This document shows positions 39,017 through 47,973 of a DNA stretch of 64,000 bases, piece by piece. The notes under the pieces were generated by a model that had not been told where the DNA came from, did no database searches, and saw only the letters and a program-made list of their open reading frames with translations. Each line of letters opens with the position of its first letter. Position 1 is the stretch's first letter. The DNA lies in NCBI RefSeq assembly GCF_027923225.1, contig NZ_BSDI01000029.1:65494-129493 (forward strand). The letters are read 5' to 3'. The stretch comes from Phytohabitans aurantiacus. GTDB taxonomy: Bacteria > Actinomycetota > Actinomycetes > Mycobacteriales > Micromonosporaceae. A program made the position numbers and the translations under genes.

Positions 39017-39954
39017 GGGCGTTATTCAGAACGTGGTTATCCCCAGGTTCGGTAGATCTCCAGTCCGGTGACGGTGCGTAGGACTTCGGGGAAGTCGGTG
39101 AGGCGTCCGCGCCAGCCGGTGTCGAGGATCTTCCAGTTGACCAGGTGCGCGATCGCTCGCTCGACCGCCGCGCGGGTGCTGTTGATCGCTCGATTGCAGG
39201 CACGTCGTACCTGGCCGAGTTCGCCGCCGCGGGGTTTTGCGGGTGCCGGTGATCGCCGCGGTGCCCAGGTAGCCCAGGTCGGCGAGCATGCCGGGTCCGC
39301 CCGGTCGTAGGTGGTTGGCCCAGCGGTCGGCGATGCCGGACTCAGTGAGGGCTTTGCTGTCGTGGCGGGCGCCGGGTACTGGTAGGCCGGTGTCGACCAG
39401 GCGACCGGCCAGGTCCGACACAGCTTGCACGTTCATGCCGCAGGTGTGGCGTTTGCCGGAGAACAGGTCCGGTGTACCGGTGCGGTTGCCGGTCGGGGCC
39501 AGGAACCCGTCGACCAGCACCGCCGATCGTTTGGCCTGGAGTCGTATCTGGCCGGCGAAGTCCGCGGTGACCTGCCGTAGCAGCGGCCGCAGCCGGCGCA
39601 CCACGCGTGACACTGTGGACTGGGAGCAGCCGAACAGTTCAGCGGCCACCGCCTGCGCCTCGTTACGACGCATCAGGAACAGGGTCAGCACCACCGCCCG
39701 GTACAGGCCGAGCGCCCGCCGCCGTCCGCGTACTGGCTGCCACACCCCGTCCAGCAGGTCGAACACGCCGCTGACGAGGTCGGTGACTTGATCGCCGCGT
39801 AGTCCGGTCATAGCCTGACAGCGCGGCGGCTGCCCCTCGTTGATCTCTTTGGTCCACACAACCAGGTGATCTACACCGGGGCGGCCCGCCGTCACCTGTA
39901 GTGACACCCGTGGCCCTGACCACAGTGGACGATCAGACGTTCTGAATAGCGCTC
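39017..39954 (-). mobile_element. IS5-type insertion sequence (about 0.94 kb) with terminal inverted repeats
   Basis: Imperfect terminal inverted repeats are GGGCGTTATTCAGAACGT (39017-39034) and, on the other strand, GAGCGCTATTCAGAACGT (39954-39937), matching at 16 of 18 positions. The element encodes one transposase, read on the minus strand, and its left end lies within the IS630 remnant. No clear target-site duplication was found. Confidence 0.75.
39037..39811 (-). pseudogene. IS5-family (DDE_Tnp_4-like) transposase, frameshifted
   Basis: From ATG 39811 the frame shows an N-terminal HTH (AAELFGCSQSTVSRVVRRL), the first catalytic aspartate in VLVDGFLAPTG (about residue 101), SGKRHTCGMNVQAV, and the second aspartate in MLADLGYLGT (about 178). 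The expected end, INSTRAAVERAIAHLVNWKI followed by the conserved tail to TAA at 39037, is present but shifted by one base after the AAAACCCC run (plus strand 39231-39238). The catalytic glutamate (AAVERA) is therefore out of frame. Without a +1 shift the product lacks the third DDE residue, so the element is probably dead in cis. Starts upstream of 39811 (to 39970) are open, but part lies in or outside the terminal repeat. Confidence 0.8.
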
Positions 39955-40044
39955 CTTGACTACCGCGCAAACAACCGAACAGTCCCTTACCCGATGTCGA
40001 GACCTAGCGAAACATGGATCCGACCGCGTGGTGAAGGGATGGCG

Positions 40045-41193
40045 ATGGAGCCTCGTGAGGTTGGGCTTGGCCGGCTGAAGGATCTTGCCAGCGCCGCACG
40101 GCAGCGTGTCACTGACGCTGCTGGCGACGCCCAGGAGAGAGCGAAGCAGTCCGCCGTACAGGTGAAGGCGAAGGTCGCGGATGTCAAAGGCAACCTGTCG
40201 GCGCGGTCGTCCCGTAACCGCGATGATTCCGCGAACCTGTCCGCGCTCCCCAATGACGCGAAGTTGCTCTATTGCCGGGTGTTGGTGAGCTTGGCCCTGG
40301 TCGATGCTGTCCTCGATCCTCGCGAGATCGCGAATCTGTACTTGTTCGCATCGACCATCGGGCTCGACGGCGAAGCGCGATCGCAGTTGCGTGGTGAGAT
40401 CACGGGGGCGCAACGCGATGCCGCGAGCGATGAGCAGTTCCGGGTGGCCGTCGTGGATCTGGCCAGCGAGTTGCTCGACATCCTCGACGAAGGTCAGCGC
40501 GAGCCGGTGTTCATGTTGCTGCTGCGCGATCTCGTGCGTATCTCGCGTGCTGACAGGCATGTCGCGGACAGCGAGCGTGAGCGGATCCTGTTGATCGCGA
40601 GGCTGGTGTTCCCCGATTCGGCTGACACGGTGGTTCAGGCGACCGAACGGCTGGTGAGTACCGAAGAGGACTTCGCTCGCGGCAAGATCACGACCAGCCA
40701 GCTGGAGACCGCCACAAAGGACATCGCGGCCAAGGCGGCTGCGTTCGGAGCCCCAGTTGCCGCGGTCAGTCTTGCTGGCAGCGTCTCCGGTCTCGGCGGG
40801 GCGGGAATCACCTCGGGTCTGGCGGCTTTGGGGTTTGGCGGGCTACTTGGCCTGAGCGCGATGGTTACCGGGATTGGCACGGTGGTGCTCCTCGGCGTCG
40901 CGGTCCATCAGGGCGCGCGTTATGTGCTGGCCACGAACGACCGTGAACGCCAGAAGCGACGCGAGTATCTGATTCAGCAAGTCATCAAGAATCATCAATC
41001 TGCTATGGCCGAGCTCACTGACGACATCGCCGGGCTCGCCCACCGGATGCAGGCCCACCTCACCCAGACCACCAGGAACGAGGAGCGGCTGGCCACTCTC
41101 AGGGCTGAGATGGCCGCCTTCCAACTGGCCTTGGCCGATTTGCAGACCAGCCAGGTGGCCTTCGAAAGCCGGGAGCCGTCGCGTGTCCACTGA
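40045..41193 (+). CDS. TerB-like domain protein with glycine-rich hydrophobic segment
   Basis: A protein of 382 residues. ATG 40045 follows GAAGGG by 6 nt, better than ATG 39994 or 40039. An Ala/Lys-rich helical lead (about 1-60) precedes a TerB-like helical domain (about 70-215; LLYCRVLVSLALVDAVLDPREI, a second ADRHVADSERE acidic turn). A Gly/Ala-rich hydrophobic region follows (about 233-290; GGAGITSGLAALGFGGLLGL and TVVLLGVAV) that could insert in the membrane, then a C-terminal coiled coil (about 300-370). TerB-like domains occur in tellurite and phage-stress systems as membrane-associated metal-sensing modules; the function here is inferred. It overlaps the next gene by 11 bp, so both are probably made together. 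Confidence 0.72.
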   Translation: MEPREVGLGRLKDLASAARQRVTDAAGDAQERAKQSAVQVKAKVADVKGNLSARSSRNRDDSANLSALPNDAKLLYCRVLVSLALVDAVLDPREIANLYLFASTIGLDGEARSQLRGEITGAQRDAASDEQFRVAVVDLASELLDILDEGQREPVFMLLLRDLVRISRADRHVADSERERILLIARLVFPDSADTVVQATERLVSTEEDFARGKITTSQLETATKDIAAKAAAFGAPVAAVSLAGSVSGLGGAGITSGLAALGFGGLLGLSAMVTGIGTVVLLGVAVHQGARYVLATNDRERQKRREYLIQQVIKNHQSAMAELTDDIAGLAHRMQAHLTQTTRNEERLATLRAEMAAFQLALADLQTSQVAFESREPSRVH

Positions 41194-42568
41194 TCGGCTC
41201 TCGGCTGCCGCGGCGGTCGTTGCCTACCAGACGGTCACGCTGGCCGAAATGCGAGGGCTATTCGACCAGGTGGACTTCGACCTCAAGGATGTCCTCGAGC
41301 GCGAACCACGCGTCAGCGACACCTTGGACGAGGTCGAGTCCGAGTTTGACGCGGTGCGCGCCCGCCTGCGGGCGATGGGCGCCTCATTGTCGGCTCACAG
41401 ACCCTGGCCGGACGCGGTGACCGCCGTGAGCGGCGAACCGCCGAGCCACCTCCGTTACGCCGTGCCTGCCGTCCCGACTGAGGACGACTTCGACCACCTC
41501 GTCACCCTTGCCGAAGCACGCTTGGACCTGTTGGGGCTCGATCTGACCCGGGACCCTCTCCCGCAGGTCCTGCCCACCAGCCAGATAGCGGACAGCCTGC
41601 GCGGCTACGCCGGCGAACATGGAGACATCAGCTGGGACCGGACCGACTGGATGGTCGTCGTCAGCGCCGGAGTCCTCGCGACCCTCCTGGACGTCATCCT
41701 CGTCCGCATCCCCCAGGATTCCACCTTCCTCGGCAAGAAGTACACGGGATCGCCCCTCACCAGGTGGCTCCAGGACCGCGACCGCGCACGAGCTATCCAC
41801 AACCAGTTTTTCAAGGGATTCGAGAAGCTGGCCAAGGTGCCCTACGACGCCGCTACTACGAAGGCAACCGGTGGCCTGGTCAGCGGCATGCGGCCGGCTA
41901 CCCATCGGCTCCAGAGCCTCGGCCACGATCCGGCGTTGGGCTTCCTCTTCGGGGTGGCGGATCTTATGCGTGGCACTGGTACCTACATCGACAAAGCAGG
42001 GCGACTGGTCCAGGTCGCCGCCAACGCCGCTCCGGTCGACCTGATCACCTCGCTCATCACCCACATGCGCCATCTGCTGTCCGACGTCTACACCCCGGCC
42101 GGACTGCAACCCCCGTTCTTCAGCCTGCTTCAGCTCGGCCGGGTCGATTCACCGTTCGCATTGGGTCCCTCCGGCGTCGAGGTGCCCTGGACCGACGTCG
42201 CCCGCTACATGTACACGAACGGCTATGACCTTCGCCATTTCTTCACGATGGGCATCACTCCTGGCGTCGTGACCGCGATCATCCGCGGGTACTGGCTTCT
42301 CAACAGCTATGCCACCGGCGGTTCTGCGGCGCAACGGAAGGTGGAGCACGCCAAACTCACCTCCATGCTGCTGCTCGGACACGCCATCGCCGCCTCAGGC
42401 ACTCTTCTCAAGACCGGGTTGCTGTTCGGTGTGAATCCAGTCGCCCTCAACTACAACCAGATTCTCGCCATGGCACCCGCCACCATCGCCTGGCTCAAAG
42501 AGGCCATCGCCCGCGATCACCGGATCAACCACGCCCTGGAGAAGGAGTGGGAATCACTTCGCACCTGA
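41183..42568 (+). CDS. Membrane-associated protein of unknown function, coupled to the TerB-like gene
   Basis: A protein of 461 residues from GTG 41183, which lies inside the end of the TerB-like gene. The N-terminal 140 residues are soluble and acidic with a helical LAEMRGLFDQVDFDLKDVLE segment. Hydrophobic stretches follow at about 156-174 (WMVVVSAGVLATLLDVILV), 355-372 (GVVTAIIRGYWLLN) and 392-416 (SMLLLGHAIAASGTLLKTGLLF). Between them lies a long basic and amphipathic region with ATGGLVSGMRPATHRLQSLGHD and LITSLITHMRHLLSDV. I do not recognise a family. The overlap with the TerB-like gene suggests the two proteins work as a pair at the membrane. Confidence 0.7.
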   Translation: MSTDRLSAAAAVVAYQTVTLAEMRGLFDQVDFDLKDVLEREPRVSDTLDEVESEFDAVRARLRAMGASLSAHRPWPDAVTAVSGEPPSHLRYAVPAVPTEDDFDHLVTLAEARLDLLGLDLTRDPLPQVLPTSQIADSLRGYAGEHGDISWDRTDWMVVVSAGVLATLLDVILVRIPQDSTFLGKKYTGSPLTRWLQDRDRARAIHNQFFKGFEKLAKVPYDAATTKATGGLVSGMRPATHRLQSLGHDPALGFLFGVADLMRGTGTYIDKAGRLVQVAANAAPVDLITSLITHMRHLLSDVYTPAGLQPPFFSLLQLGRVDSPFALGPSGVEVPWTDVARYMYTNGYDLRHFFTMGITPGVVTAIIRGYWLLNSYATGGSAAQRKVEHAKLTSMLLLGHAIAASGTLLKTGLLFGVNPVALNYNQILAMAPATIAWLKEAIARDHRINHALEKEWESLRT

Positions 42569-42716
42569 GCTCACGGAGTGAAGTACTGCTCGGCAAGGTC
42601 GCGGATCACCAGGGAGCCCATACTCTGGGGACGGCTCCGACGTAAACGGCGGTATCGCCGATGGTGCCAGTTCGGACGCTGTCGACGCCCGCTCATCGGC
42701 GTCCGGCCCAAAAGGG

Positions 42717-42748
42717 CAGCGCCGTGCCGCGGGTGCGGCACGGCGCTG
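42717..42748 (-). terminator. Strong rho-independent terminator (14-bp perfect stem)
   Basis: Arms CAGCGCCGTGCCGC and GCGGCACGGCGCTG pair perfectly with a 4-nt loop. On the minus strand CCCTTTTGGG follows, giving a short U tract. It lies 10 bp past the stop of the 45-codon gene and could also stop plus-strand transcription from the TerB operon. Confidence 0.75.
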
Positions 42749-42758
42749 GTGTGTGACG

Positions 42759-42896
42759 TTATCGGCGGCCGGTGAGGCGCCGCAGCAGGATCATGGCTCG
42801 TTTGCGGCGTCCGGCGTCCTTGGACCAGAGGTACGTAGCGGCGAGCGTGAGGACCGCCGCGGTGTATAGCAGCGCCGCCCAGTGGGACAGAGGCAT
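42759..42896 (-). CDS. Small membrane protein (45 residues)
   Basis: ATG 42896 opens a 45-codon frame starting MPLSHWAALLYTAAVLTLAA. It encodes one hydrophobic helix (about 6-24) followed by a strongly basic tail (KDAGRRKRAM, LLRRLTGRR). Most third positions are G or C, as in real genes of this genome. AGGAAGG lies 12 nt upstream, a little far for a ribosome-binding site. The strong terminator 10 bp after the stop supports a real transcription unit. The topology of one helix plus a cationic tail occurs in small regulatory membrane proteins and in some toxins; no family is recognised. Confidence 0.5.
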   Translation of the reverse strand: MPLSHWAALLYTAAVLTLAATYLWSKDAGRRKRAMILLRRLTGRR

Positions 42897-43253
42897 GATG
42901 GATGAGGTCCTTCCTGTGAGGGCCGAGGCGGCGCCTGCGTTGAGACCTGGCAGTTGAGGCGCAGGCGCCGTCGCTGTGCGCCCAGCGTGCGGCATTCACA
43001 GAATCCGCAAAAGCGGCTAAAACAAGACCGCACTCGTCGATACGCGATCGTCTGCGGCGATATAGGGAAGACGCCACGAGACACGGTGGGAGGGGCCGGG
43101 CGAGACGGCCGCGAGACACATTCGGCAGCGTTGCCGGCACGCGATACAGCCACGGGATACAGCACGAGACATGGCGGTCGCATCGTAGAATCCGGCTTTG
43201 CGTAACGCGTCGGAGCAGCAGGCTGACAGCACTTCTGGGGAGTAACACCGACG
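42897..43253. other. Divergent intergenic region between the small membrane gene and the kinase
   Basis: About 0.36 kb with no supported gene. Short inverted repeats are present (for example CCGCAAAAGCGG near 43012). A TAGAAT hexamer at 43186-43191 could be a -10 box for the kinase, but no matching -35 is seen. Confidence 0.4.
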
Positions 43254-44759
43254 ATGACCGGCGTCGACGAGCACCCGTTGGAGAAGCTGTGGTGCGCCCT
43301 GTACGACCTGCACGTTCGGCATGGCCAGCCGTCAGCGCGCAAGATCGCTACGGACGCCGCCGCAGTGCCTGGCTTTCGCGACGCGCGGGGCTTCAACGTG
43401 GTCAACACGGTGCTGAGGATCGCCAAAGACGTGCACCATCTGCTGCGGCATCGGGTGCCGATTCCGCAGCAGCGGCGGGACCGTGCCAGCCGGCCACCGA
43501 CCCGCGATGCCGTGCTCACGGTGGTCGCCGGGATCGACGCGAAGCAGCGCGCGCACTTTGATCACCTGTGGCAGGAGACGGTGCGGTGGCACGGAGCCCA
43601 AGAGGAGCAGGCCCCTACCGGCGGGGCGAGCGACGACGAGCTCCGACCCCGGATGCCTGACCTGTCGCAGGCGTTCCAGCGCACGCTTCGCGGGGCGGCC
43701 GCCCAAAACGGTGCCGGCGGCCGGGTCCCTGGGCGGTACTTGCTGGTCCTCTCACCGTCCGACTATCAGGCGCGCCAGGCTCACGAAGCCAGGTTCCGCG
43801 TGGAACTGGCCGCGATGATCGAGTCGCACGCCGCGCGGTTGGGCCTGACACTGACGGCACCGGCGGCAGTCGAGGTAAGCGAAGACGGCGAGGTGGCACC
43901 CGGTCTGTTCGGGATCTCGGCGGCCTTGACCCCATCGGACGCGCCATCCGCGGAGGCGCCTCTGGTGCCGGGCTATCACGACTTCCAGGTCGTAGGCGTG
44001 GGCGGTTCCTCGGTGGTGTACCGGGCGACCCATACCCGTCTGGGCCGCGTCGACGCGATCAAGGTGTTTCGCGACGCGACGACGGCCCACAGCGCGCGCC
44101 TGCGTGAGCTGCGCTCATTCATCGACCTTGCCGGTCATCCTTACATCGTGGCCCTGTTCGACACGGGGCATACCCGCGACGGTGACCCTTACCTGGCTAT
44201 GCAGTACTGCCCGCAAGGCACGTACGAGGATCTGCTCCACCAGGTCGGTGCTCTGGCCGTCGAGGAGGTCATCGAGGTCGGCGAGCGGATCGCGCACGCC
44301 CTGCATGTCGCTCACGTCGCTGGAGTGATCCACTGTGACGTGAAGCCGTCCAACATCCTTCGGACGTCGTACGGGCCGCGCCTTTCCGACTTCGGCATCG
44401 CGCTCGACGTGGGCGAGGCTGGGAACGCGGGAGGCGCGGCCGGGATGACGCCCAGTTATGCCTCGCCCGAAGCGCTGACCGGCGGCGGCCTTTCGCCGGC
44501 GACGGATATCTACGGCCTGGCCTCGACACTGTGGACGATGCTGGCCGGCCATCCACCGTTCCACGCTCCGTCCGAGCCCGCCGGTGACCTCGAACAGCTT
44601 CGGCGGCGGGTACTGAGCACGCCCGCGCCGGGGCTGCCGCGCTCGGACGTGCCGCCGTCGCTGGCCGCGGTGCTGGCCACCGCGATGGCCACAGACCCCG
44701 CCAAGCGCTACCGCAACGCGCTCGAGTTCGGCGCTGCCCTCACCACCGCCAGATCCTAA
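43254..44759 (+). CDS. Ser/Thr protein kinase with FhaA-like N-terminal region
   Basis: A protein of 501 residues. Residues 1-80 are a helical unit (LYDLHVRHGQPSARKIATDA). Residues about 158-225 (GRYLLVLSPSDYQARQ, EVSEDGEVAPGLFGIS) resemble the FhaA N-terminal (DUF3662) domain. The kinase domain spans about 240-500: glycine loop VGVGGSSVVYRA, Lys270 (DAIKVF), catalytic loop HCDVKPSN at 360-367 with Cys361 where most bacterial kinases have Arg, and DFG at 379-381. Residues needed for catalysis (Asp362, Lys364, Asn367) are present, so it is likely active as a non-RD kinase without activation-loop control. There is no transmembrane helix or PASTA domain. Its stop overlaps the stop of the convergent ESX-like unit by 3 bp. 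Confidence 0.85.
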   Translation: MTGVDEHPLEKLWCALYDLHVRHGQPSARKIATDAAAVPGFRDARGFNVVNTVLRIAKDVHHLLRHRVPIPQQRRDRASRPPTRDAVLTVVAGIDAKQRAHFDHLWQETVRWHGAQEEQAPTGGASDDELRPRMPDLSQAFQRTLRGAAAQNGAGGRVPGRYLLVLSPSDYQARQAHEARFRVELAAMIESHAARLGLTLTAPAAVEVSEDGEVAPGLFGISAALTPSDAPSAEAPLVPGYHDFQVVGVGGSSVVYRATHTRLGRVDAIKVFRDATTAHSARLRELRSFIDLAGHPYIVALFDTGHTRDGDPYLAMQYCPQGTYEDLLHQVGALAVEEVIEVGERIAHALHVAHVAGVIHCDVKPSNILRTSYGPRLSDFGIALDVGEAGNAGGAAGMTPSYASPEALTGGGLSPATDIYGLASTLWTMLAGHPPFHAPSEPAGDLEQLRRRVLSTPAPGLPRSDVPPSLAAVLATAMATDPAKRYRNALEFGAALTTARS

Positions 44760-46489
44760 AGCAGCTGGTCGAGCACGGCGGCGACGTCGGGTCGGTCAGC
44801 GGGCAGAAGCTCGTGCGGCGCCTTCGGCTCCGTGCCGGCAAGCCGTGCGTCGTGCCACCGCAGGACCACCTGGGCCGCGGTCAGCACCACGTCGGCGTGC
44901 CGGCCGGCATCGACCGTCGACAGTGGTCCGGTGATCAGCACGTTGAGATAGAACCGCCACAACCACAGGACACGGTCGCTGTCACGTCGCTGTTGCGGAT
45001 CGGCCAGCAACAACGTCCTGGCCCGGTCGAAGACCCATGGGTCGTCAGCGAGCCGGACTGTCTCGGCCCAGACCGGTGCCGGCAGTCCAGGTCGCGCGTC
45101 CTGCCTGAGCGCACGCAGGGCCGGATCGAGATCCGCCGCCGTCGGTGGTGGCACGTCGACACCGAACCGGTCGATCCGGCGTACCCGGGCGCGCCCGTAG
45201 CCGGCCGGTCGCCCGGCAACCTGATCCAGATGACTGGCGAGCACCGGCGGGTCCAGCGCGAGCAGGACACCTAGCGACGGCGCGGCCTCGCGCAGTTCCA
45301 GGAGCACGTCGATGATCCGGTCGGCGACGTACGGGGCGGTCCAGCGCGGGTCAGGAACGAGTAACACGACGGTCGTGCCGGACCCGTCGAGCCTGGTCAG
45401 CTCATCGATGACAGCGTCTCGGCCGCCGAGCCGAGCGCCCCGATCCCGCTGACCGCGCATACGCGCGAACGTGAACGGCCGCGCCGGTCTGCGCGGCCGT
45501 GCCTCGACGAGGCCGTCGCGGATCGACGCCCATACGTCGGCCTGCTCGTCCACATGAGAAAGGTTCAGCCACACCGGCACCGCACGCTGGGCGCCGGACG
45601 TGGACCCGAGGTGCCGCCGGACGGCGGCGAGCGCCTTGTCGGTCTCGAGTTCATCGCCGCGTACGGTGATCACCGCGGGATGCCGAAGGGCGGCGTGCGC
45701 CAGAACCGTGGCGAACTGGTCCTGGTCGACCAGCGTGGTGTGGACCGGCGCCGCTTCGGCAGCCATGGGTGGCGACGCCTGGGCGGCTGGCGGCGTGATC
45801 CAGTTGGGTACGAGGACGGTGGTCTCCACGACCACCGTCCTGTCACCCTCCACCGCGGGCGTGGGCTTGACCGGCGGTGACTGTTTGGGCGCCGCCAACC
45901 AGGCCATGGGCGCCAATACCGGCAATCCATCGACGGGCTTCGCATCGCGCACCAGGTAGTCACCGGGCTCACCCGCCGGCCGGCCGCTGGTCACACGTCG
46001 TGGCCGTACCGGCACCGGCACCACCGGTGGAAGGACGGCGCTGCTCGCGCGCGGGCGTGGCTCGGCGTCCGGGCTGGGCAGCGGGTCGGGGGAGAACAGC
46101 CTGGTGACGTTCTCCAGATACGCGTTCTGCACCTGTGCGACCAGCGCTTTCCTGCCAGCGGCGTCGAGCGGATCCAACTGGGTCAGCTTGCGCTGCGCCT
46201 CGGCCAGGATCTGGGCGACATCGCTCCACACACGGGCATTGTGGTGCGCGATGTCCGCCATCGCGGTGGCGCGGTGGCGCGCCTGCCGCAGCTCATCGCC
46301 GTAGACCGCGGCGGCCTTGAGCCGCAGATGCGTCTCGGTGATTTCCAGGGCTGAACCCACGTCATCCGCGATCGCGTCACATCGGCGGGCCAGGCTCTGC
46401 CAGCGAGCGGCGTGCTCGTGCGCTGCGGCAGGGCTGTCCGCCATGATCATCTGCCGGGCGTCAGGCAGGCCCGGCTCGAAGGCGCTCAT
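44756..46489 (-). CDS. Large protein with ESX/WXG-like N-terminal helices, unknown C-terminal domain
   Basis: A protein of 577 residues. The first 125 residues are almost fully helical (AAAHEHAARWQSLARRCDAI, VYGDELRQARHRATAMADIA) and look like a WXG100/PPE-type helical hairpin. A Pro-rich linker follows (about 135-245). The C-terminal half (about 250-577) has alternating strands and helices (PAVITVRGDELETDKALAAV, TTVVLLVPDPRWTAPYVADR), but no Walker motif I can identify. The ATG overlaps the stop of the upstream 110-codon gene (TAATG), so the two form one translational unit. The pairing suggests a type VII secretion-like substrate or a kinase-linked complex; this is inferred. Confidence 0.68.
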   Translation of the reverse strand: MSAFEPGLPDARQMIMADSPAAAHEHAARWQSLARRCDAIADDVGSALEITETHLRLKAAAVYGDELRQARHRATAMADIAHHNARVWSDVAQILAEAQRKLTQLDPLDAAGRKALVAQVQNAYLENVTRLFSPDPLPSPDAEPRPRASSAVLPPVVPVPVRPRRVTSGRPAGEPGDYLVRDAKPVDGLPVLAPMAWLAAPKQSPPVKPTPAVEGDRTVVVETTVLVPNWITPPAAQASPPMAAEAAPVHTTLVDQDQFATVLAHAALRHPAVITVRGDELETDKALAAVRRHLGSTSGAQRAVPVWLNLSHVDEQADVWASIRDGLVEARPRRPARPFTFARMRGQRDRGARLGGRDAVIDELTRLDGSGTTVVLLVPDPRWTAPYVADRIIDVLLELREAAPSLGVLLALDPPVLASHLDQVAGRPAGYGRARVRRIDRFGVDVPPPTAADLDPALRALRQDARPGLPAPVWAETVRLADDPWVFDRARTLLLADPQQRRDSDRVLWLWRFYLNVLITGPLSTVDAGRHADVVLTAAQVVLRWHDARLAGTEPKAPHELLPADRPDVAAVLDQLL

Positions 46490-46821
46490 TACGGCGCACC
46501 CGCGTTACGGATGTCGTGGGCGTTCTCCTCGTCGGCCTCGACCAGATGGTCGAGGTGCCCCAGCACCGATGAGCCGATGCCGGCCAGGTCGGATCGGAGC
46601 CTGTCCAGGGCGCCGTCGATGTCTGCGGCTACCTGGCGATCACGTCGGACGAGGTCATGCGCGGCCGGGATCGTGCCCGGGCGGGCGAATGCGGGTGCCG
46701 CGTCGACGGCGTCGAGATTCTGGAAAAGGTGGTCCAGCGTGGACAGGACATCAGCCAGGCCGGGCGCGGCTTCGGCAGGAATGAACAGCTGGTAGTCGCC
46801 GAACTCGCTCTGCGCGCCCAT
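46489..46821 (-). CDS. Small WXG100-like helical protein
   Basis: A protein of 110 residues, predicted as two long helices (about 20-50 and 60-100) around a Pro/Gly turn, the size and shape of ESAT-6/WXG100 proteins, though a clear WxG motif is not visible. The C-terminal stretch DHLVEADEENAHDIR has a partial similarity to the YxxxD/E export signal. It is followed immediately (TAATG overlap) by the 577-residue protein with a similar helical N terminus, which is the usual arrangement of heterodimer partners. No ESX core genes are in the window. Confidence 0.62.
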   Translation of the reverse strand: MGAQSEFGDYQLFIPAEAAPGLADVLSTLDHLFQNLDAVDAAPAFARPGTIPAAHDLVRRDRQVAADIDGALDRLRSDLAGIGSSVLGHLDHLVEADEENAHDIRNAGAP

Positions 46822-47001
46822 GGCTTCCCTCCCAGTACCCGTAAGACCGGCGGGACTGCCTGCATTCCTCGACCAGGAGGAAGTCGACTTCGCGCGGAGC
46901 CGCCGCCCTCATTGTGGCGGACGAGGACCAGACACGCCCGTCTGCCCCGCCGGCCGCCGCGGGCAGCTGGTCGTTGTGTGAGAGGCGCACCGACCTCGAC
47001 G

Positions 47002-47820
47002 TCAGGGCTGTTCGAGGACGGAGTCGGTGAAGTCTTCGACCGCCCATGCCACCTCGGTGGGTGCGGTCAGATGTGCGGCGTGTCCATGGCGGCGAAGCAC
47101 CACGACCGACCGCACACCGGGTAGCACCTTCGCCAGCGCCTCCCAGCGCTGGCGGAGGTTGGCGGGGCTGCGGTCGCCGCCGAGCAGGCACGTGGGCACC
47201 TCTACGGCGGCGTAGCGGGCAAGTCCCACGCCGAGTGCCTCGATCGCTTCGTCGTCGCTGATCTGTGCCGGTGCGAACGCCCGCAGCCGGCGCCACACCG
47301 ACGGAGCCAACCGGACGGACGTGACCAGCCACCGGGGCGCCTTGACGATCTCCCGCAGATGGATGGCCATGGCTCGGCCCGGCTTGCCCGCCTCGAGCGC
47401 GGCTCGCGCGCGCAGCAACGCCTGCCCGCCCAGCGGAGCATCGACCGCCACCGGTGGCTCGTACAACACCAGGCCAGCGAACGTCGCTGGCGCGGCCAGC
47501 GCGGCTTCGAGGGCCACCACCGCACCGGACGAGTGACCCACCAGAACCAGAGGCCCGTCCAGGGTCGCGGCGATCGCCAGTACGTCGTCGACCTCGGTCG
47601 CCATGGTGTGTCCCGCCGCCGGTCGACTGCCGGTAGAGTACAGCCGGCGGTGGATGCGCACGACCCGGAACCGGTATGACAGCTTGTCCGCCACGCCCGC
47701 CCAGGATGTGGCATCGCTCGATCCTGGATGGACGATCAGGATCGTAGGTCCCTCACCCTGATCGGTCGCCGCGACCCGCGTGCCGTCGGCAGTGGTCGCG
47801 TGGATTTCGCGGGTAGTCAC
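47002..47820 (-). CDS. Alpha/beta hydrolase
   Basis: A protein of 272 residues with the complete fold pattern: ILIVHPGSS (oxyanion HP turn), the nucleophile elbow VGHSSG with Ser97, a likely acid in LLGGDRSPANL and a C-terminal histidine in RRHGHAAHLTAP. Similar proteins are esterases, epoxide-hydrolase-like enzymes or haloperoxidase-like hydrolases; the substrate cannot be inferred. No signal peptide is seen. It is transcribed away from the subtilisin gene across about 150 bp, and from the ESX-like unit by 180 bp on the same strand. Expression may be independent. Confidence 0.82.
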   Translation of the reverse strand: MTTREIHATTADGTRVAATDQGEGPTILIVHPGSSDATSWAGVADKLSYRFRVVRIHRRLYSTGSRPAAGHTMATEVDDVLAIAATLDGPLVLVGHSSGAVVALEAALAAPATFAGLVLYEPPVAVDAPLGGQALLRARAALEAGKPGRAMAIHLREIVKAPRWLVTSVRLAPSVWRRLRAFAPAQISDDEAIEALGVGLARYAAVEVPTCLLGGDRSPANLRQRWEALAKVLPGVRSVVVLRRHGHAAHLTAPTEVAWAVEDFTDSVLEQP

Positions 47821-47973
47821 CGAACGCCGCCGCGTTCAGGTGCCATCCTCGCAGCCTAGCCGCAGGGGCGTACCTGCGCTTCTCCGGCGCGGCCAGCCGC
47901 ATGAAAGGTTCGTGAAAGGAGATCGCTGCCACCATGATCTGGCTCTGTCTCGGCGAGTGGGTGCGGGTGAGAA

